From Candidatus Sulfopaludibacter sp. SbA3 (lineage in GTDB: Bacteria; Acidobacteriota; Vicinamibacteria; Vicinamibacterales; UBA2999), in the NCBI GenBank assembly GCA_945903265.1, contig CAMDNQ010000023.1:1-45041 (forward strand): a stretch of 45,041 nucleotides of DNA, read 5' to 3'. A program made the translations under genes and the position numbers. Below the pieces are notes generated by a model that worked only from the letters and a program-made list of their open reading frames with translations, made no database searches and had not been told where the DNA came from. Each line of letters opens with the position of its first letter. The first letter of the stretch is position 1. This document shows positions 1-8,347 of this stretch, piece by piece.

Positions 1-1
1 G

Positions 2-100
2 GCACAGCAGCAGCGACCGGCGGCGCAATCCGCGCAGGCCGCCCCCGCGGCGCCGCAGGCTCCGGCCACCCAAGTGGCCCAGCCCGCCGGCTCACGGTAA
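2..100 (+). CDS. 3' end of an unidentified protein, Ala/Pro/Gln-rich tail (partial)
   Basis: An open frame enters from the left edge and stops at TAA 98-100. The visible 32 residues are almost only Ala, Gln, Pro and a few Ser/Thr, ending in PAGSR. This is a flexible low-complexity tail such as is found at the end of many secreted, ribosomal or RNA-binding proteins, so no function can be given. High GC alone can keep such a short frame open; it is supported by its position just before a hairpin and the next gene. Moderate to low confidence. Confidence 0.45.
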   Translation, partial: AQQQRPAAQSAQAAPAAPQAPATQVAQPAGSR

Positions 101-110
101 ATTCTGAAGA

Positions 111-141
111 GTGAATAGCGAATTCATCATTCGCTATTCAC
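111..141. repeat. Perfect 11-bp inverted repeat (hairpin)
   Basis: GTGAATAGCGA at 111-121 is exactly complementary to TCGCTATTCAC at 131-141, with a 9-base A/T-rich loop. It lies between the stop of the preceding frame (100) and the TTG start at 151. There is no T-run after it, so it is not a classical terminator. It could be a weak terminator, a leader hairpin of the methyltransferase gene or a remnant of a dispersed repeat. Confidence 0.6.
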
Positions 142-150
142 ACCCTGCCC

Positions 151-810
151 TTGGCTTTCTGGGATCTGTTTACCCGCCGCCGCAAGGAAGAACCGTCTGA
201 TGCCATCGACGGGCCGGGCCAGCCAACGAAGGCCCTCGACCGGTTCCTTGCGGGCTTGAACGGCCGTACCGCGCCGGTCCTCCTCGATCTCGGCCCTGTT
301 GTGGGCTCCAACGTCACCTTCTTCGGCCAGGAGATCGGTTGCAAGATCCTCGTAGAGGATCTGTCGAAGGACATCGACCGGCATGTCAACGACGGCAAGC
401 TCGAAGATCTCCCGCACTTCTTCGATACGCGCTTCCCGCAGGACTCCGAGACGATTGACGGCATTCTCTGCTGGGACATCTTCGACTACCTGGACAAACC
501 CGCCGCCGACCGGCTCGCCAGGCAGTTGAAGCGGGTCCTGCGTCCTGACGGCGTGCTCCTCGCGTTCTTCACGACGGCCGAGCCCCGCCCGAGTGCGCCG
601 CCCCCGACCTACACCAAGCACGTGGTCGTGGACCGTGGGCACCTGCAGCACAAGCCGTACACCGCGGCCCGCGCCAAGCAGCGGCCGGTGCTGAATCGCG
701 ATATTCAACGCCTCTTCGATCCGCTGCGGATCACTGACAACTTCCTTCTCAAGACCAACCTGCGCGAGGTGCTGTTTCGCAAGCCCCCCAAGCCGCAGGT
801 CGATGCCTAG
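151..810 (+). CDS. Degenerate class I SAM-dependent methyltransferase-like protein
   Basis: 219 residues from a TTG start; no ATG or GTG upstream fits. The fold looks like a Rossmann methyltransferase: motif I is LLDLGPVVGSNV (about residues 44-55), an acidic strand end follows (ILVEDLS), then ILCWDIFDYLDK (about 105-116) and the motif-V-like LKRVLRPDGVLLAFF. The usual GxGxG of motif I is replaced by GPVVGS, so SAM binding may be weakened or lost. The N-terminus is basic (RRRKEE) and the C-terminus ends in a Lys/Pro tail. It stops 5 bp before the SAM hydroxide adenosyltransferase gene, so the two are probably cotranscribed. The substrate cannot be told. The fold assignment is fairly sure, activity is not. 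Confidence 0.72.
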   Translation: MAFWDLFTRRRKEEPSDAIDGPGQPTKALDRFLAGLNGRTAPVLLDLGPVVGSNVTFFGQEIGCKILVEDLSKDIDRHVNDGKLEDLPHFFDTRFPQDSETIDGILCWDIFDYLDKPAADRLARQLKRVLRPDGVLLAFFTTAEPRPSAPPPTYTKHVVVDRGHLQHKPYTAARAKQRPVLNRDIQRLFDPLRITDNFLLKTNLREVLFRKPPKPQVDA

Positions 811-815
811 ACGCG

Positions 816-1640
816 TTGTCGCTTAGACCCGTTGTCGCGCTGCTGACCGACTTCGGCGTCAGGGACCATTACGCCGGCACGATGAAAGGAGTCGTGCTCG
901 GGCTGTGCCCGGACGCGACCCTCGTCGACATCTCCCACGACATCGATCCCCATGACATCCTCGCGGGCGCGCTGGAACTCGCGGCGTCCTACGCGTTTTT
1001 CCCTGCGGGCACGATTTTCCTTGTGGTCGTCGATCCTGGCGTCGGGTCGGCGCGGAGACCGCTGGCGGCCGAGGCCGGTGGCTACCGGTTTGTCGCGCCG
1101 GACAATGGCGTGCTGAGTCTTGTCTTCCGGGAAGCGGCGCCGAAGCGGGTCGTCGAGCTGACCGAGCGGGCATACGCGCGGCCGACCGTCAGCCGGACGT
1201 TCGAGGGCCGTGACACGTTTGCGCCGGCCGCGGCGTGGCTGGCGAAGGGGCTGGAGCTGAGTGCGCTCGGCCGCACGGTCACGACATGGACGACGCTCGA
1301 CGTTCCGGAACCGGTGGTCACGGAGTCACAGGTCGTCGCGGAGGTCCTGCGGGTCGACCGGTTCGGCAATCTGATCACGAATCTCGATCGCCGGACGTTC
1401 GAGCGATTTGTGAACAGGGGAGCGAACAGGGGCGCGGCCACGGGCATCGAGATTACTGCCGGAACGCAGGCGGTCGACCGTGTGGTGGGCACCTATGCGG
1501 AGTCCGATCCCGGATCGGTATGCGCGCTGTTTGGCAGCTCCGATCATCTGGAGGTCGCCGTGAACGGCGGCAGTGCCGCCGAGCGCCTGCAGCTCGCTCG
1601 CGGCGCGCGGGTGACTGTGGTACGTTTGCCCGGATGCTGA
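816..1640 (+). CDS. SAM hydroxide adenosyltransferase (DUF62 / SAM_HAT family)
   Basis: 274 residues. Family members cleave S-adenosylmethionine with water to adenosine and methionine, and are relatives of fluorinase and chlorinase. Family landmarks are [18 protein letters not shown] near the N-terminus, VDISHDI, the VVDPGVGS loop, APDNGVLS and the C-terminal [10 protein letters not shown] segment. No halogenase-specific insertion is evident, so hydrolysis is the expected reaction. The start is the TTG at 816, directly ahead of the conserved N-terminal strand; 5 bp separate it from the methyltransferase-like gene, which suggests a small SAM-related operon. Length is normal for the family. Confidence 0.9.
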   Translation: MSLRPVVALLTDFGVRDHYAGTMKGVVLGLCPDATLVDISHDIDPHDILAGALELAASYAFFPAGTIFLVVVDPGVGSARRPLAAEAGGYRFVAPDNGVLSLVFREAAPKRVVELTERAYARPTVSRTFEGRDTFAPAAAWLAKGLELSALGRTVTTWTTLDVPEPVVTESQVVAEVLRVDRFGNLITNLDRRTFERFVNRGANRGAATGIEITAGTQAVDRVVGTYAESDPGSVCALFGSSDHLEVAVNGGSAAERLQLARGARVTVVRLPGC

Positions 1641-1704
1641 GTGTCGATCTCGACGCAGATCGGCCGACGCGGTGCTCGCTGCCGGCCTGGGAGGGTAGAA
1701 CTCA

Positions 1705-2745
1705 ATGACCACGACGCGGAAGGTCGACCGGCGCAGCGACGCGGCGGCCCGCTCATCGACTGACGCCGATCTGTCGCTCGACTTCCTGCGTGTCGTGGAA
1801 CAGGCCGCTGTCGCCTGCGCCCAGACGATGGGGCAGGGGGACCGGCACAAGTCCGACAAGGTCGCCGTCGAGGCGATGCGCCACGAGCTCGACTCGGTCC
1901 CGATCGACGGCACGATCGTCATTGGCGAGGGCGAGCGCGACGAGGCGCCGATGCTCTATATCGGCGAGAAAGTCGGCATGGCGCACAAGTCGCCCAACGG
2001 CCGCGCCTATCCGCAGATCGACATCGCGGTGGATCCACTGGAGGGGACGAATCTCTGCGCGTTAGGGACGCCGAATGCCATCGCGGTGCTCGCCGCGTCC
2101 GAGCGCGGAGGACTCCTTCATGCGCCCGACCTGTACATGGAGAAGCTCGTCGTCGGCCCGAGCTCGAAGGACGTCGTCGATCTCGATGCGCCCATCCGGT
2201 TCAATCTGCGCGCGATCGCCCAGGCGCTCGGCCGCCGCGTGGAGGATCTGGTCATCATCGTCCTCGACCGCCCGCGCCACGAGAAGCTCATCGCCGAGAT
2301 CCGGGAGACAGGCGCGCGCATCCAGCTGATTGGCGACGGCGATCTGTCGGCAGGCATCGCGGCGGCTGTTGTCGGCAGCGGGGTGCACGCCGTGATGGGT
2401 ATTGGCGGCGCCCCCGAAGGTGTCCTCACGGCGGCGGCCATGCGCTGCCTCAACGGCGAAATCTTCGCGCGGCTCGTCATCAACAAGCCGGAAGACGAGG
2501 AGCGCTGCCGGACGATGGGGATCACCGACCCGAAGCGAATCTACCGGTCGAAGGACCTGGCGTCAGGCGAGAAGATCATCTTCGCGGCGACGGGCGTCAC
2601 GGACGGCGCCTTGATGAAGGGCGTCCGGTTCTTCGGCGAGGGCACCCGGACGACGTCGCTCGTGATGCAGACGCATCCGCATCAGATCCGGTTCATCGAC
2701 AGCATCCAGATCAATCCTTCGAAAGACGTCAAGATCCGTTTTTGA
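1705..2745 (+). CDS. glpX: Class II fructose-1,6-bisphosphatase (GlpX)
   Basis: 346 residues. GlpX dephosphorylates fructose 1,6-bisphosphate in gluconeogenesis, using divalent metal. Signature segments are the N-terminal [13 protein letters not shown], the metal-binding [15 protein letters not shown], the inositol-phosphatase-type DPLEGT, and the later GDGDLS and [14 protein letters not shown]. The start is ATG 1705, preceded by GGAGG at 1690-1694. Its stop overlaps the TTG start of the MFS gene (TTGA), which points to translational coupling. Some cyanobacterial and actinobacterial homologues also act on sedoheptulose bisphosphate; this cannot be decided from the sequence. Confidence 0.95.
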   Translation: MTTTRKVDRRSDAAARSSTDADLSLDFLRVVEQAAVACAQTMGQGDRHKSDKVAVEAMRHELDSVPIDGTIVIGEGERDEAPMLYIGEKVGMAHKSPNGRAYPQIDIAVDPLEGTNLCALGTPNAIAVLAASERGGLLHAPDLYMEKLVVGPSSKDVVDLDAPIRFNLRAIAQALGRRVEDLVIIVLDRPRHEKLIAEIRETGARIQLIGDGDLSAGIAAAVVGSGVHAVMGIGGAPEGVLTAAAMRCLNGEIFARLVINKPEDEERCRTMGITDPKRIYRSKDLASGEKIIFAATGVTDGALMKGVRFFGEGTRTTSLVMQTHPHQIRFIDSIQINPSKDVKIRF

Positions 2746-3962
2746 GCGGAGTCCATAACTGGAAGCGCAACCAGGCCGCAATCACCGCCGCGGCCTTCGT
2801 CGGTTTCACCGGCTTCACGCTGGTGATGCCGTTCCTGCCCCTTTACATTCGCGAACTCGGCGTCACTGACGTCGGCGAGATCGCGCTCTGGACCGGCCTC
2901 ACCCTGGGTGCGTCGCCGGCTCTTGCCGCGCTGACGGCGCCGCTCTGGGGCCGGGTGGGCGACCGGTTCGGCAACAAGCTCCTCGTCCAGCGGTCTCTGG
3001 TCAGCTTCATCCTGGCGATGACGGCGATGTCGTACGTCACCGAGCCATGGCATCTCTTTGCCCTGAGGGCGATCCAGGGATTCTTTGCCGGGTACGGGCC
3101 GCTGACGCTGGCCATGGCCGCGCAGTCGGCTCCGCGGGAGAAGATGGCCTTTGCCATCGGAACCGTCCAGACGGCGCAGCGGATGGGTCCGGCGATCGGC
3201 CCGATTATCGGCGGGATACTGGCGCCGATCTTCGGCCTCCGCCATTCATTCATCGTGGCCGCCGGGTTCTATTTCATCGCGCTGATCATGATCAGCGTCA
3301 TGTACAAGGAGCCGCCGCGTGCGTCGCGGGCGGTCACCGGGCGGGGAAAGACCCCCTTCGCGTCGATTCTCGCATTCGAGAACTTCCTCCTCGTGATGGT
3401 GGTGCTGTTCGGCCTGCAGCTGGTCGATCGCAGCTTCGGTCCGATCCTCCCGCTGCACCTCGACCAGATCGGCTATCCGGCGGACCGGGTGCCGGTTGTG
3501 GCTGGTTTTCTCTTCTCGATCCTGGCGCTCACGGCGGCGACCGGAAACCAGCTCTCCAGCCGGCTGCTGAAGCGCCATTCGCCCCGGGTCGTGATTGCGT
3601 GGGCGGTGCTGATTGCCGCTTCTGGCCTCGGGCTGTTTGCCGCATCCACGACGTTCTGGGTGATGGCGACCGCGGTGGGGATTGTGGGGCTCTGCATCGG
3701 CACGTCGGTGACGACGGCGTTCGCGGCGGGGGGAGCCGTCATCCCGCAGGATGTGCACGCCACGGCGTTCGGATTTCTGACGAGCGCGTCGCTGGCCGGC
3801 GTGGCGTTGAGCCCGATCCTGGCCGGACTGATCGCGGCCCGCAGCATCCGCGCGGTCTTCATTACGGGCGTCGTGCTGCTGGTGATCCTGGCGCTTGTCG
3901 TCAGGCGCGTAATGGTCGAGCGCAATCCACCCATCGAACCGACGCCGGCGGTCGAGGAATAG
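2742..3962 (+). CDS. Major facilitator superfamily transporter (DHA1/MdtG-like)
   Basis: 406 residues with about 12 hydrophobic segments. The N-terminus WKRN followed by a first helix ending in [11 protein letters not shown], and the loop 2-3 motif A ([10 protein letters not shown]), are typical of drug-proton antiporters of the DHA1 group (MdtG, TetA-like). The second half starts after the cytoplasmic loop with TGRGKTPF. The TTG start at 2742 overlaps the glpX stop codon by four bases and puts the first helix at the expected distance; no other start fits. The substrate is unknown: linkage to glpX does not establish a sugar substrate, because most relatives export hydrophobic compounds. Confidence 0.85.
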   Translation: MSGVHNWKRNQAAITAAAFVGFTGFTLVMPFLPLYIRELGVTDVGEIALWTGLTLGASPALAALTAPLWGRVGDRFGNKLLVQRSLVSFILAMTAMSYVTEPWHLFALRAIQGFFAGYGPLTLAMAAQSAPREKMAFAIGTVQTAQRMGPAIGPIIGGILAPIFGLRHSFIVAAGFYFIALIMISVMYKEPPRASRAVTGRGKTPFASILAFENFLLVMVVLFGLQLVDRSFGPILPLHLDQIGYPADRVPVVAGFLFSILALTAATGNQLSSRLLKRHSPRVVIAWAVLIAASGLGLFAASTTFWVMATAVGIVGLCIGTSVTTAFAAGGAVIPQDVHATAFGFLTSASLAGVALSPILAGLIAARSIRAVFITGVVLLVILALVVRRVMVERNPPIEPTPAVEE

Positions 3963-3979
3963 CGTTATCGTAGGAACAG

Positions 3980-5308
3980 GTGGCTGCATCCAAGACTGAG
4001 CGCGCGGCCCTTGTGGGCCTGATTACCGGCTCCGCGCGGCGAGTCGATGCCGAACACTCGCTCGAGGAGCTGGCCGGCCTCGCGGACGCGGCCGGCGCCG
4101 TGGTCGCGCTCCGCGTCCTGCAGGAGCGCCAGAGGCCTGATGCCGCGACATTCATCGGCAGCGGCAAGGCACTGTCCCTGGCTGCGTCCTGCGCCAGCGC
4201 CGACATCAACGTCGTCATCTTCGATAACGAGCTCACTCCGGCGCAGCTGCGCGAGCTCGAGGAGCGCCTGGAGCGCAAGGTCGTGGATCGCACCCAGCTG
4301 ATCCTCGATATCTTCGCGCGGCGCGCGCGGACGCGCGAAGGCAAGTGGCAGGTGGAACTGGCGCAGCTCAAGTACCTGCTGCCCCGACTCGTCGGCACCG
4401 GGACGATCCTTTCGCGACTGGGCGGCGGCATCGGCACCCGAGGCCCCGGCGAGACGAAACTCGAAACCGATCGGCGTCGCATCCGGACGAGGATTCAGTC
4501 GATCCAGCGCGAAATCGATCAGGTCCGTCAGCGGCGCGCGCAGCTGCGCGAGCGGCGGCAGAAACAGTCGGTGCCCACCGTGGCGCTCGTCGGCTACACG
4601 AACGCGGGAAAGACGACGCTCTTCAACCGCCTGACGAATGCCAAGGCGACCGCGTCGGATGCGTTGTTCGTCACGCTCGACCCGCTCGTCCGCCAGATTC
4701 ACCTCCCGGACCGTCGCGAACTCCTCCTGTCGGACACCGTTGGATTCATCGACCGCCTGCCGCACACCCTGGTCGCCGCGTTCCGAGCCACGCTCGAAGA
4801 GGTGGCCGAGGCCGACCTGGCGCTGCACGTCATCGATGCGTCGGCGCCGGAGCGTGAGCGGCAGGTGACGGCGGTGCGCCGTGTCCTCGAAGAGGTAGGG
4901 GCCGTGTCGGTGCCGGTGGTGGACGTGTATAACAAGATTGACGCGATTACGCCGGACGAGCGCCGGCGGATCGCCGCGGCCGATCCCGCGGCGGCCCTTA
5001 TTTCGGCGCGGACTGGTGCGGGAGTCGCCGAGCTGGTCCAGATGATCGCGTCCCGCGTCGCGCTCGACACGCGCCGCATTACGATAGCGTTTGATACGGG
5101 CAAGGAATTCGATCGTCAGCAGATTGCCCGGCTCTACCGGGTTGCCCGTGTCGTCAGTCACGTGGCGACCAACGGCCGGGTGGTGATCGAAGCCGATGTG
5201 CCGCGCCGGTATATCGCCCGCCTGACGACGCCGCTCGAAGGAACACTGGAAGAAACGCTTGAAGAGACGCTTGAAGACACACTGGAAGGAACGGATGCGA
5301 CGGAGTAA
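3980..5308 (+). CDS. hflX: Ribosome-associated GTPase HflX
   Basis: 442 residues. HflX binds the 50S E-site region and splits stalled ribosomes, especially after stress. The HflX N-terminal domain is recognisable (ATFIGSGKA, VIFDNELTPAQLRELEE, DRTQLILDIFARRARTREG), followed by the glycine-rich linker RLGGGIGTRGPGETKLETD and the GTPase domain with GYTNAGKTT (G1, about 205-213), DTVGFI (G3) and NKID (G4). The GTG start has AGGA at 3972-3975. The C-terminus is unusual: five four-residue units of the LEGT/LEET type encoded by a 12-bp tandem repeat (5234-5293). This acidic tail is not part of the HflX core. The gene overlaps the next lipoprotein gene by 14 bp. Confidence 0.95.
   Translation: MAASKTERAALVGLITGSARRVDAEHSLEELAGLADAAGAVVALRVLQERQRPDAATFIGSGKALSLAASCASADINVVIFDNELTPAQLRELEERLERKVVDRTQLILDIFARRARTREGKWQVELAQLKYLLPRLVGTGTILSRLGGGIGTRGPGETKLETDRRRIRTRIQSIQREIDQVRQRRAQLRERRQKQSVPTVALVGYTNAGKTTLFNRLTNAKATASDALFVTLDPLVRQIHLPDRRELLLSDTVGFIDRLPHTLVAAFRATLEEVAEADLALHVIDASAPERERQVTAVRRVLEEVGAVSVPVVDVYNKIDAITPDERRRIAAADPAAALISARTGAGVAELVQMIASRVALDTRRITIAFDTGKEFDRQQIARLYRVARVVSHVATNGRVVIEADVPRRYIARLTTPLEGTLEETLEETLEDTLEGTDATE
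5234..5293 (+). repeat. 12-bp tandem repeat, five units, coding the HflX tail
   Basis: Five degenerate 12-mers of the form ctnGAAgnnAcn lie end to end and read as LEGT, LEET, LEET, LEDT, LEGT. The last unit contains GGAAGGA (5284-5290), the only purine-rich ribosome-binding candidate for the ATG at 5295. The repeat therefore serves as coding sequence for hflX and as the translation signal of the next gene. Confidence 0.85.
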
Positions 5309-6653
5309 GGCCATAGCCGCCGGCCTCGGGCTGGCGCTCCTGGTGGGGTGCGCGACACGCACGGCGCCGCCGCTGCCGGCGTCGCTGGCGCATCCGGAGT
5401 TCATGTACCCGGTGGTAGCTGCCGGCGCTGGCAGCCCCGAAGAATCAGCGGCTATCGATCGCGGCTGGCGATATCTGCAGAACAACGACCTTGGCAACGC
5501 CCAGCGGGAATTCGCGGCGCTCTCCACGCAGGGCGCGGTCGCGGTTCCCGCCGGGACCGGCAGCGCCTACGTGGCTCTGGCCGGCGACGATTATGGCCAG
5601 GCGGTCAAGGCGTTCGACGGCGTCCTGGCGTTGTCACCGAAGTACGTGCCCGCGCTCGTCGGCCGCGGCCAGGCGCTGCTGCAGTTGAAGCGCGACGACG
5701 AGGCGCTCACGTCGTTCGAGGCGGCGCTTGCCCTTGACGCGGCGCTGGTGGATCTCCGGCAGCGTGTCGACGTCCTGCGCTTTGGTGCCCTGCAGGAGCT
5801 GATTGCCTCGGGACGGACGGCGTCCGCAGCCGGGCGCCTGGACGACGCCGCTGCGGCCTACGGCCGCGCCATCGCGGCCTCTCCCGACAGCGGCTTTCTC
5901 CATCGTGAGCTCGCGGGCGTCGAGCGGAAGCGCGGCAATGACGAGGCGGCGCTGCTTCACCTGCGCCGGGCCACCGAGATCGATCCCACCGACGCCGTCG
6001 CGCTCCTGCAGATCGCGGAGCTGTTCGAGGCCCGGCAGGATTTGGCCGAGGCTGAGGCTGCGTTGCGGCGGGCCGCGGCGATCGACCCATCACCCGACAT
6101 CGCGGCGCGTCTGGCGGCAGTCGCCGAGCGCGCGCGCGAGGCGCGGCTTCCGGCGGAATTCCGGGCGCTTGCCACGGCCGCGCAGCTCACCCGCGGGGAC
6201 CTTGCGGCGCTGCTGGGGGTCCGCCTCGAAGACGTCGTGCGGCAGGCGCCGCCCCGTGAAGCCGTCATCACGGATCTCCGGGGGCATTGGGCCGCGGCGT
6301 GGATTACACAGGTTGCCCGCGCCGGATTGATGGACCCGTTCGCCAACCATACCTTCCAGCCGCGGGAGCCCATCACGCGTGCTGAACTGGCCGCTGCCGT
6401 CAATCGTGTGATCGCGCTTCTCGCCCCGACCCGTCCGGCGCTGCGCGGCTTTCTCACCGATCGTCCCCGCATCGCGGACATGGCGGCGAGTCACCTCAGC
6501 TATCCGGCCGCGGCCGTCGCCGTGGCCTCGGGGATCATGCCGCTGCGCGGGGACGGCCGATTCGATGTTTCGCTTCGGGTGTCGGGCTCGGAAGCCGCCG
6601 ACGTGATCGCCAGGCTCCGCACGCTCGCTCTTCCGTCCGCGAACGCACGCTAG
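5295..6653 (+). CDS. TPR lipoprotein with C-terminal S-layer-homology-like domain
   Basis: 452 residues. ATG 5295 is preferred to an upstream TTG because it gives a clean lipoprotein signal peptide: MRRSK, a hydrophobic stretch, then the lipobox LLVGC with Cys19. Tetratricopeptide repeats follow (roughly 45-300), with typical phrases such as VPALVGRGQALLQLKRDDEALTSF split over two helices and AALLHLRRATEIDPTDAVAL. From about residue 324 there are two SLH-like units, ITDLRGHWAA with REPITRAELAAAVNRVI, then ADMAASHLSYPAAAVA. It should sit on the outer or inner membrane, bind a partner through the TPRs and possibly wall polymer through the SLH part. It overlaps hflX by 14 bp and ends 3 bp before pgsA. 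No specific function is recognised. Confidence 0.85.
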   Translation: MRRSKAIAAGLGLALLVGCATRTAPPLPASLAHPEFMYPVVAAGAGSPEESAAIDRGWRYLQNNDLGNAQREFAALSTQGAVAVPAGTGSAYVALAGDDYGQAVKAFDGVLALSPKYVPALVGRGQALLQLKRDDEALTSFEAALALDAALVDLRQRVDVLRFGALQELIASGRTASAAGRLDDAAAAYGRAIAASPDSGFLHRELAGVERKRGNDEAALLHLRRATEIDPTDAVALLQIAELFEARQDLAEAEAALRRAAAIDPSPDIAARLAAVAERAREARLPAEFRALATAAQLTRGDLAALLGVRLEDVVRQAPPREAVITDLRGHWAAAWITQVARAGLMDPFANHTFQPREPITRAELAAAVNRVIALLAPTRPALRGFLTDRPRIADMAASHLSYPAAAVAVASGIMPLRGDGRFDVSLRVSGSEAADVIARLRTLALPSANAR

Positions 6654-6656
6654 CAC

Positions 6657-7217
6657 GTGGGCAACCTCACCGTCGCCAACCAGCTCACGATCCTGCGGAT
6701 CATACTGGTCCCTGCCTTCGTGCTGCTGGTGGTCTACGGCTATCTGGGGTGGGCGCTCATCACCTTCATCGTCGCCGGCCTCACCGACGCGCTCGACGGG
6801 CTGATCGCGCGAAGCGCCGGGCAGCGCACCAGCCTCGGCGCCTGGCTCGATCCGATGGCGGACAAGCTCCTGCTGGTCACGACATTCATCGTGCTCACAC
6901 TGCCGGGCATCCCGCTCACGAACCACCTGCCGCTGTGGCTCACCGTCCTGGTCATCAGCCGCGACGTGGTGATTGTCGGCGTCGTCGCCATCATCAGCAT
7001 CGTCATGGGCCCGCGCCCGTTCAAGCCGTCCATCTGGGGAAAGAGCGCGACCGCCACGTTCATCGTCACGAGCGTCGTCGTGATGTATTACAACGTCCGG
7101 CAGGAATACAGCCTGCTGATCGATGTGTTTGTCTGGATGTCCCTGACACTGACCGTCGTGTCGGCCGTCGATTATTTCTTCAAGCTGCGGCGGTTGATCA
7201 ACGAGCCGCAGAGCTAG
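6657..7217 (+). CDS. pgsA: CDP-diacylglycerol--glycerol-3-phosphate 3-phosphatidyltransferase
   Basis: 186 residues, an integral membrane enzyme making phosphatidylglycerol phosphate from CDP-diacylglycerol and glycerol 3-phosphate. The CDP-alcohol phosphatidyltransferase motif DGx2ARx8Gx3Dx3D is present complete (DGLIAR then GAWLDPMADK). The N-terminus NLTVANQLTILRIILVP is typical of PgsA. GTG start, 3 bp after the lipoprotein stop. It is the last gene of the plus-strand run; a long inverted repeat follows. Another CDP-alcohol transferase is possible, but length and N-terminus favour PgsA. Confidence 0.9.
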   Translation: MGNLTVANQLTILRIILVPAFVLLVVYGYLGWALITFIVAGLTDALDGLIARSAGQRTSLGAWLDPMADKLLLVTTFIVLTLPGIPLTNHLPLWLTVLVISRDVVIVGVVAIISIVMGPRPFKPSIWGKSATATFIVTSVVVMYYNVRQEYSLLIDVFVWMSLTLTVVSAVDYFFKLRRLINEPQS

Positions 7218-7227
7218 ACGGAGATTG

Positions 7228-7405
7228 CGGAGGGAACGGATTTCACAGGAGCAACGAAGCACGGAGGACGAACGGAGGGGACAACGCCGATGAAGCCCGC
7301 CTTCGGCGGGCCGATCCATCCGCGCGCAGCGCTCATCGGCGTTGTCGCCATCTCCGTGCGTCTCCGTTTTTCCGTTTCTCCTGTAATTCTGTCCCGTTGC
7401 CTCCG
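7228..7405. repeat. Long imperfect inverted repeat in convergent intergenic region
   Basis: The 200-bp gap between pgsA and the minus-strand operon folds on itself. CGGAGGGAACGG (7228-7239) pairs with CCGTTGCCTCCG (7394-7405) with one mismatch, ACAGGAG (7245-7251) with CTCCTGT (7379-7385), and GACAACGCCGATGA (7280-7293) perfectly with TCATCGGCGTTGTC (7333-7346). A short GC hairpin sits in the centre. It probably acts as a two-way transcription terminator, or is a MITE-like or REP-like remnant. No coding sequence is seen in it. Confidence 0.7.
7295..7311. terminator. GC-rich hairpin at the centre of the inverted repeat
   Basis: GCCCGCC (7295-7301) pairs with GGCGGGC (7305-7311) around a TTC loop. 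It lies between two convergent transcription units (pgsA and the UDP-glucuronate decarboxylase). There is no adjacent T-run on the plus strand, and only the larger inverted repeat makes a terminator role likely. Tentative. Confidence 0.4.
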
Positions 7406-7417
7406 GCCCCTCCGAAG

Positions 7418-8347
7418 CTACGCAACCCTCTGCTTGAAATAGGCGATCGTCTTCAGGAGCCCCTCTTCCAGGTCGATGGTCGGCTCCCAGCCCAGAAGGG
7501 TGCGCGCGCGAGTGATGTCCGGGCGGCGCTGCTTCGGGTCGTCAACCGGCAGCGGCCTGTACACGATCGTGCTCGGTGAGCCGACCAGCCTGATGATCGT
7601 GCGCGCAATCTGCTCGATCGTGATCTCGTGGGGATTCCCGATGTTCACCGGGTCATTCGTATTCGAATCCAGCAGCCGCAGGATGCCGTCCACCAGGTCT
7701 GAGACGTAGCAGAAGCTGCGCGTCTGCGTCCCGTCGCCGAACACGGTGAGGTCTTCGTTCTGCAGCGCCTGCGACATGAACGCCGGTACGGCGCGGCCGT
7801 CGCGGAGCCGCATCCGGGGACCGTAGGTGTTGAAGATCCTGACGATCTTGGTGTCGAGGCCGTGGTACCGATGGTACGCGAGCGTGATCGCCTCGCCAAA
7901 CCGCTTGGCCTCGTCGTAGACGCCTCGCGGACCGATCGGGTTGACGTTGCCCCAGTACGTCTCTTTCTGCGGGTGCTCGAGTGGATCTCCGTAGACTTCC
8001 GACGTCGACGCCAGGACGAACCTGGCGCGCTTGGCCTTGGCGAGGCCCAGTGCGTTATGCGTGCCGAGCGACCCGACCTTGAGCGTCTGAATCGGCAGCT
8101 CGAGGTAATCGATGGGACTCGCCGGGCTGGCCCAGTGGAGCACCGCATCGACGGCACCCGATACGTCGATGTACTTCGTGACGTCGTGATGAATGAACTC
8201 GAAGTCGCGGGTGCGCAGGTGCGCGATGTTCGCGAGATCGCCGGTCAGCAGGTTGTCGATGCCGACGACTGCGTGCCCGCGGTCGAGGAGCGTTTCGGTG
8301 AGATGCGATCCAATGAACCCGGCTGCGCCCGTTACGACGACTCTCAA
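7418..8347 (-). CDS. UDP-glucuronate decarboxylase (UDP-xylose synthase), extended SDR
   Basis: 309 residues. The family oxidises and decarboxylates UDP-glucuronate to UDP-xylose with bound NAD. Motifs: [10 protein letters not shown] at the N-terminus (residues 6-15), [17 protein letters not shown] and the catalytic YDEAK (Tyr144, Lys148). The phrases [11 protein letters not shown] and [11 protein letters not shown] are characteristic of the decarboxylase subgroup rather than of 4,6-dehydratases. The TTG start (8347) overlaps the stop codon of the sugar transferase gene (TTGA). It is the last gene of the polysaccharide operon; its substrate would come from Ugd, encoded on the opposite strand at 16502. 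Confidence 0.88.
   Translation of the reverse strand: MRVVVTGAAGFIGSHLTETLLDRGHAVVGIDNLLTGDLANIAHLRTRDFEFIHHDVTKYIDVSGAVDAVLHWASPASPIDYLELPIQTLKVGSLGTHNALGLAKAKRARFVLASTSEVYGDPLEHPQKETYWGNVNPIGPRGVYDEAKRFGEAITLAYHRYHGLDTKIVRIFNTYGPRMRLRDGRAVPAFMSQALQNEDLTVFGDGTQTRSFCYVSDLVDGILRLLDSNTNDPVNIGNPHEITIEQIARTIIRLVGSPSTIVYRPLPVDDPKQRRPDITRARTLLGWEPTIDLEEGLLKTIAYFKQRVA

Noticed and set aside
3965-5527. A 520-residue open frame antisense to hflX
   Set aside because: It mirrors the hflX codons, has Arg/His/Asp-heavy composition typical of GC-rich antisense frames and matches no family; hflX is certain.
6090-7319. A 409-residue antisense frame over the lipoprotein gene and pgsA
   Set aside because: Composition is dominated by Arg, Asp, Gly and His with no domain; both sense genes have strong motifs.
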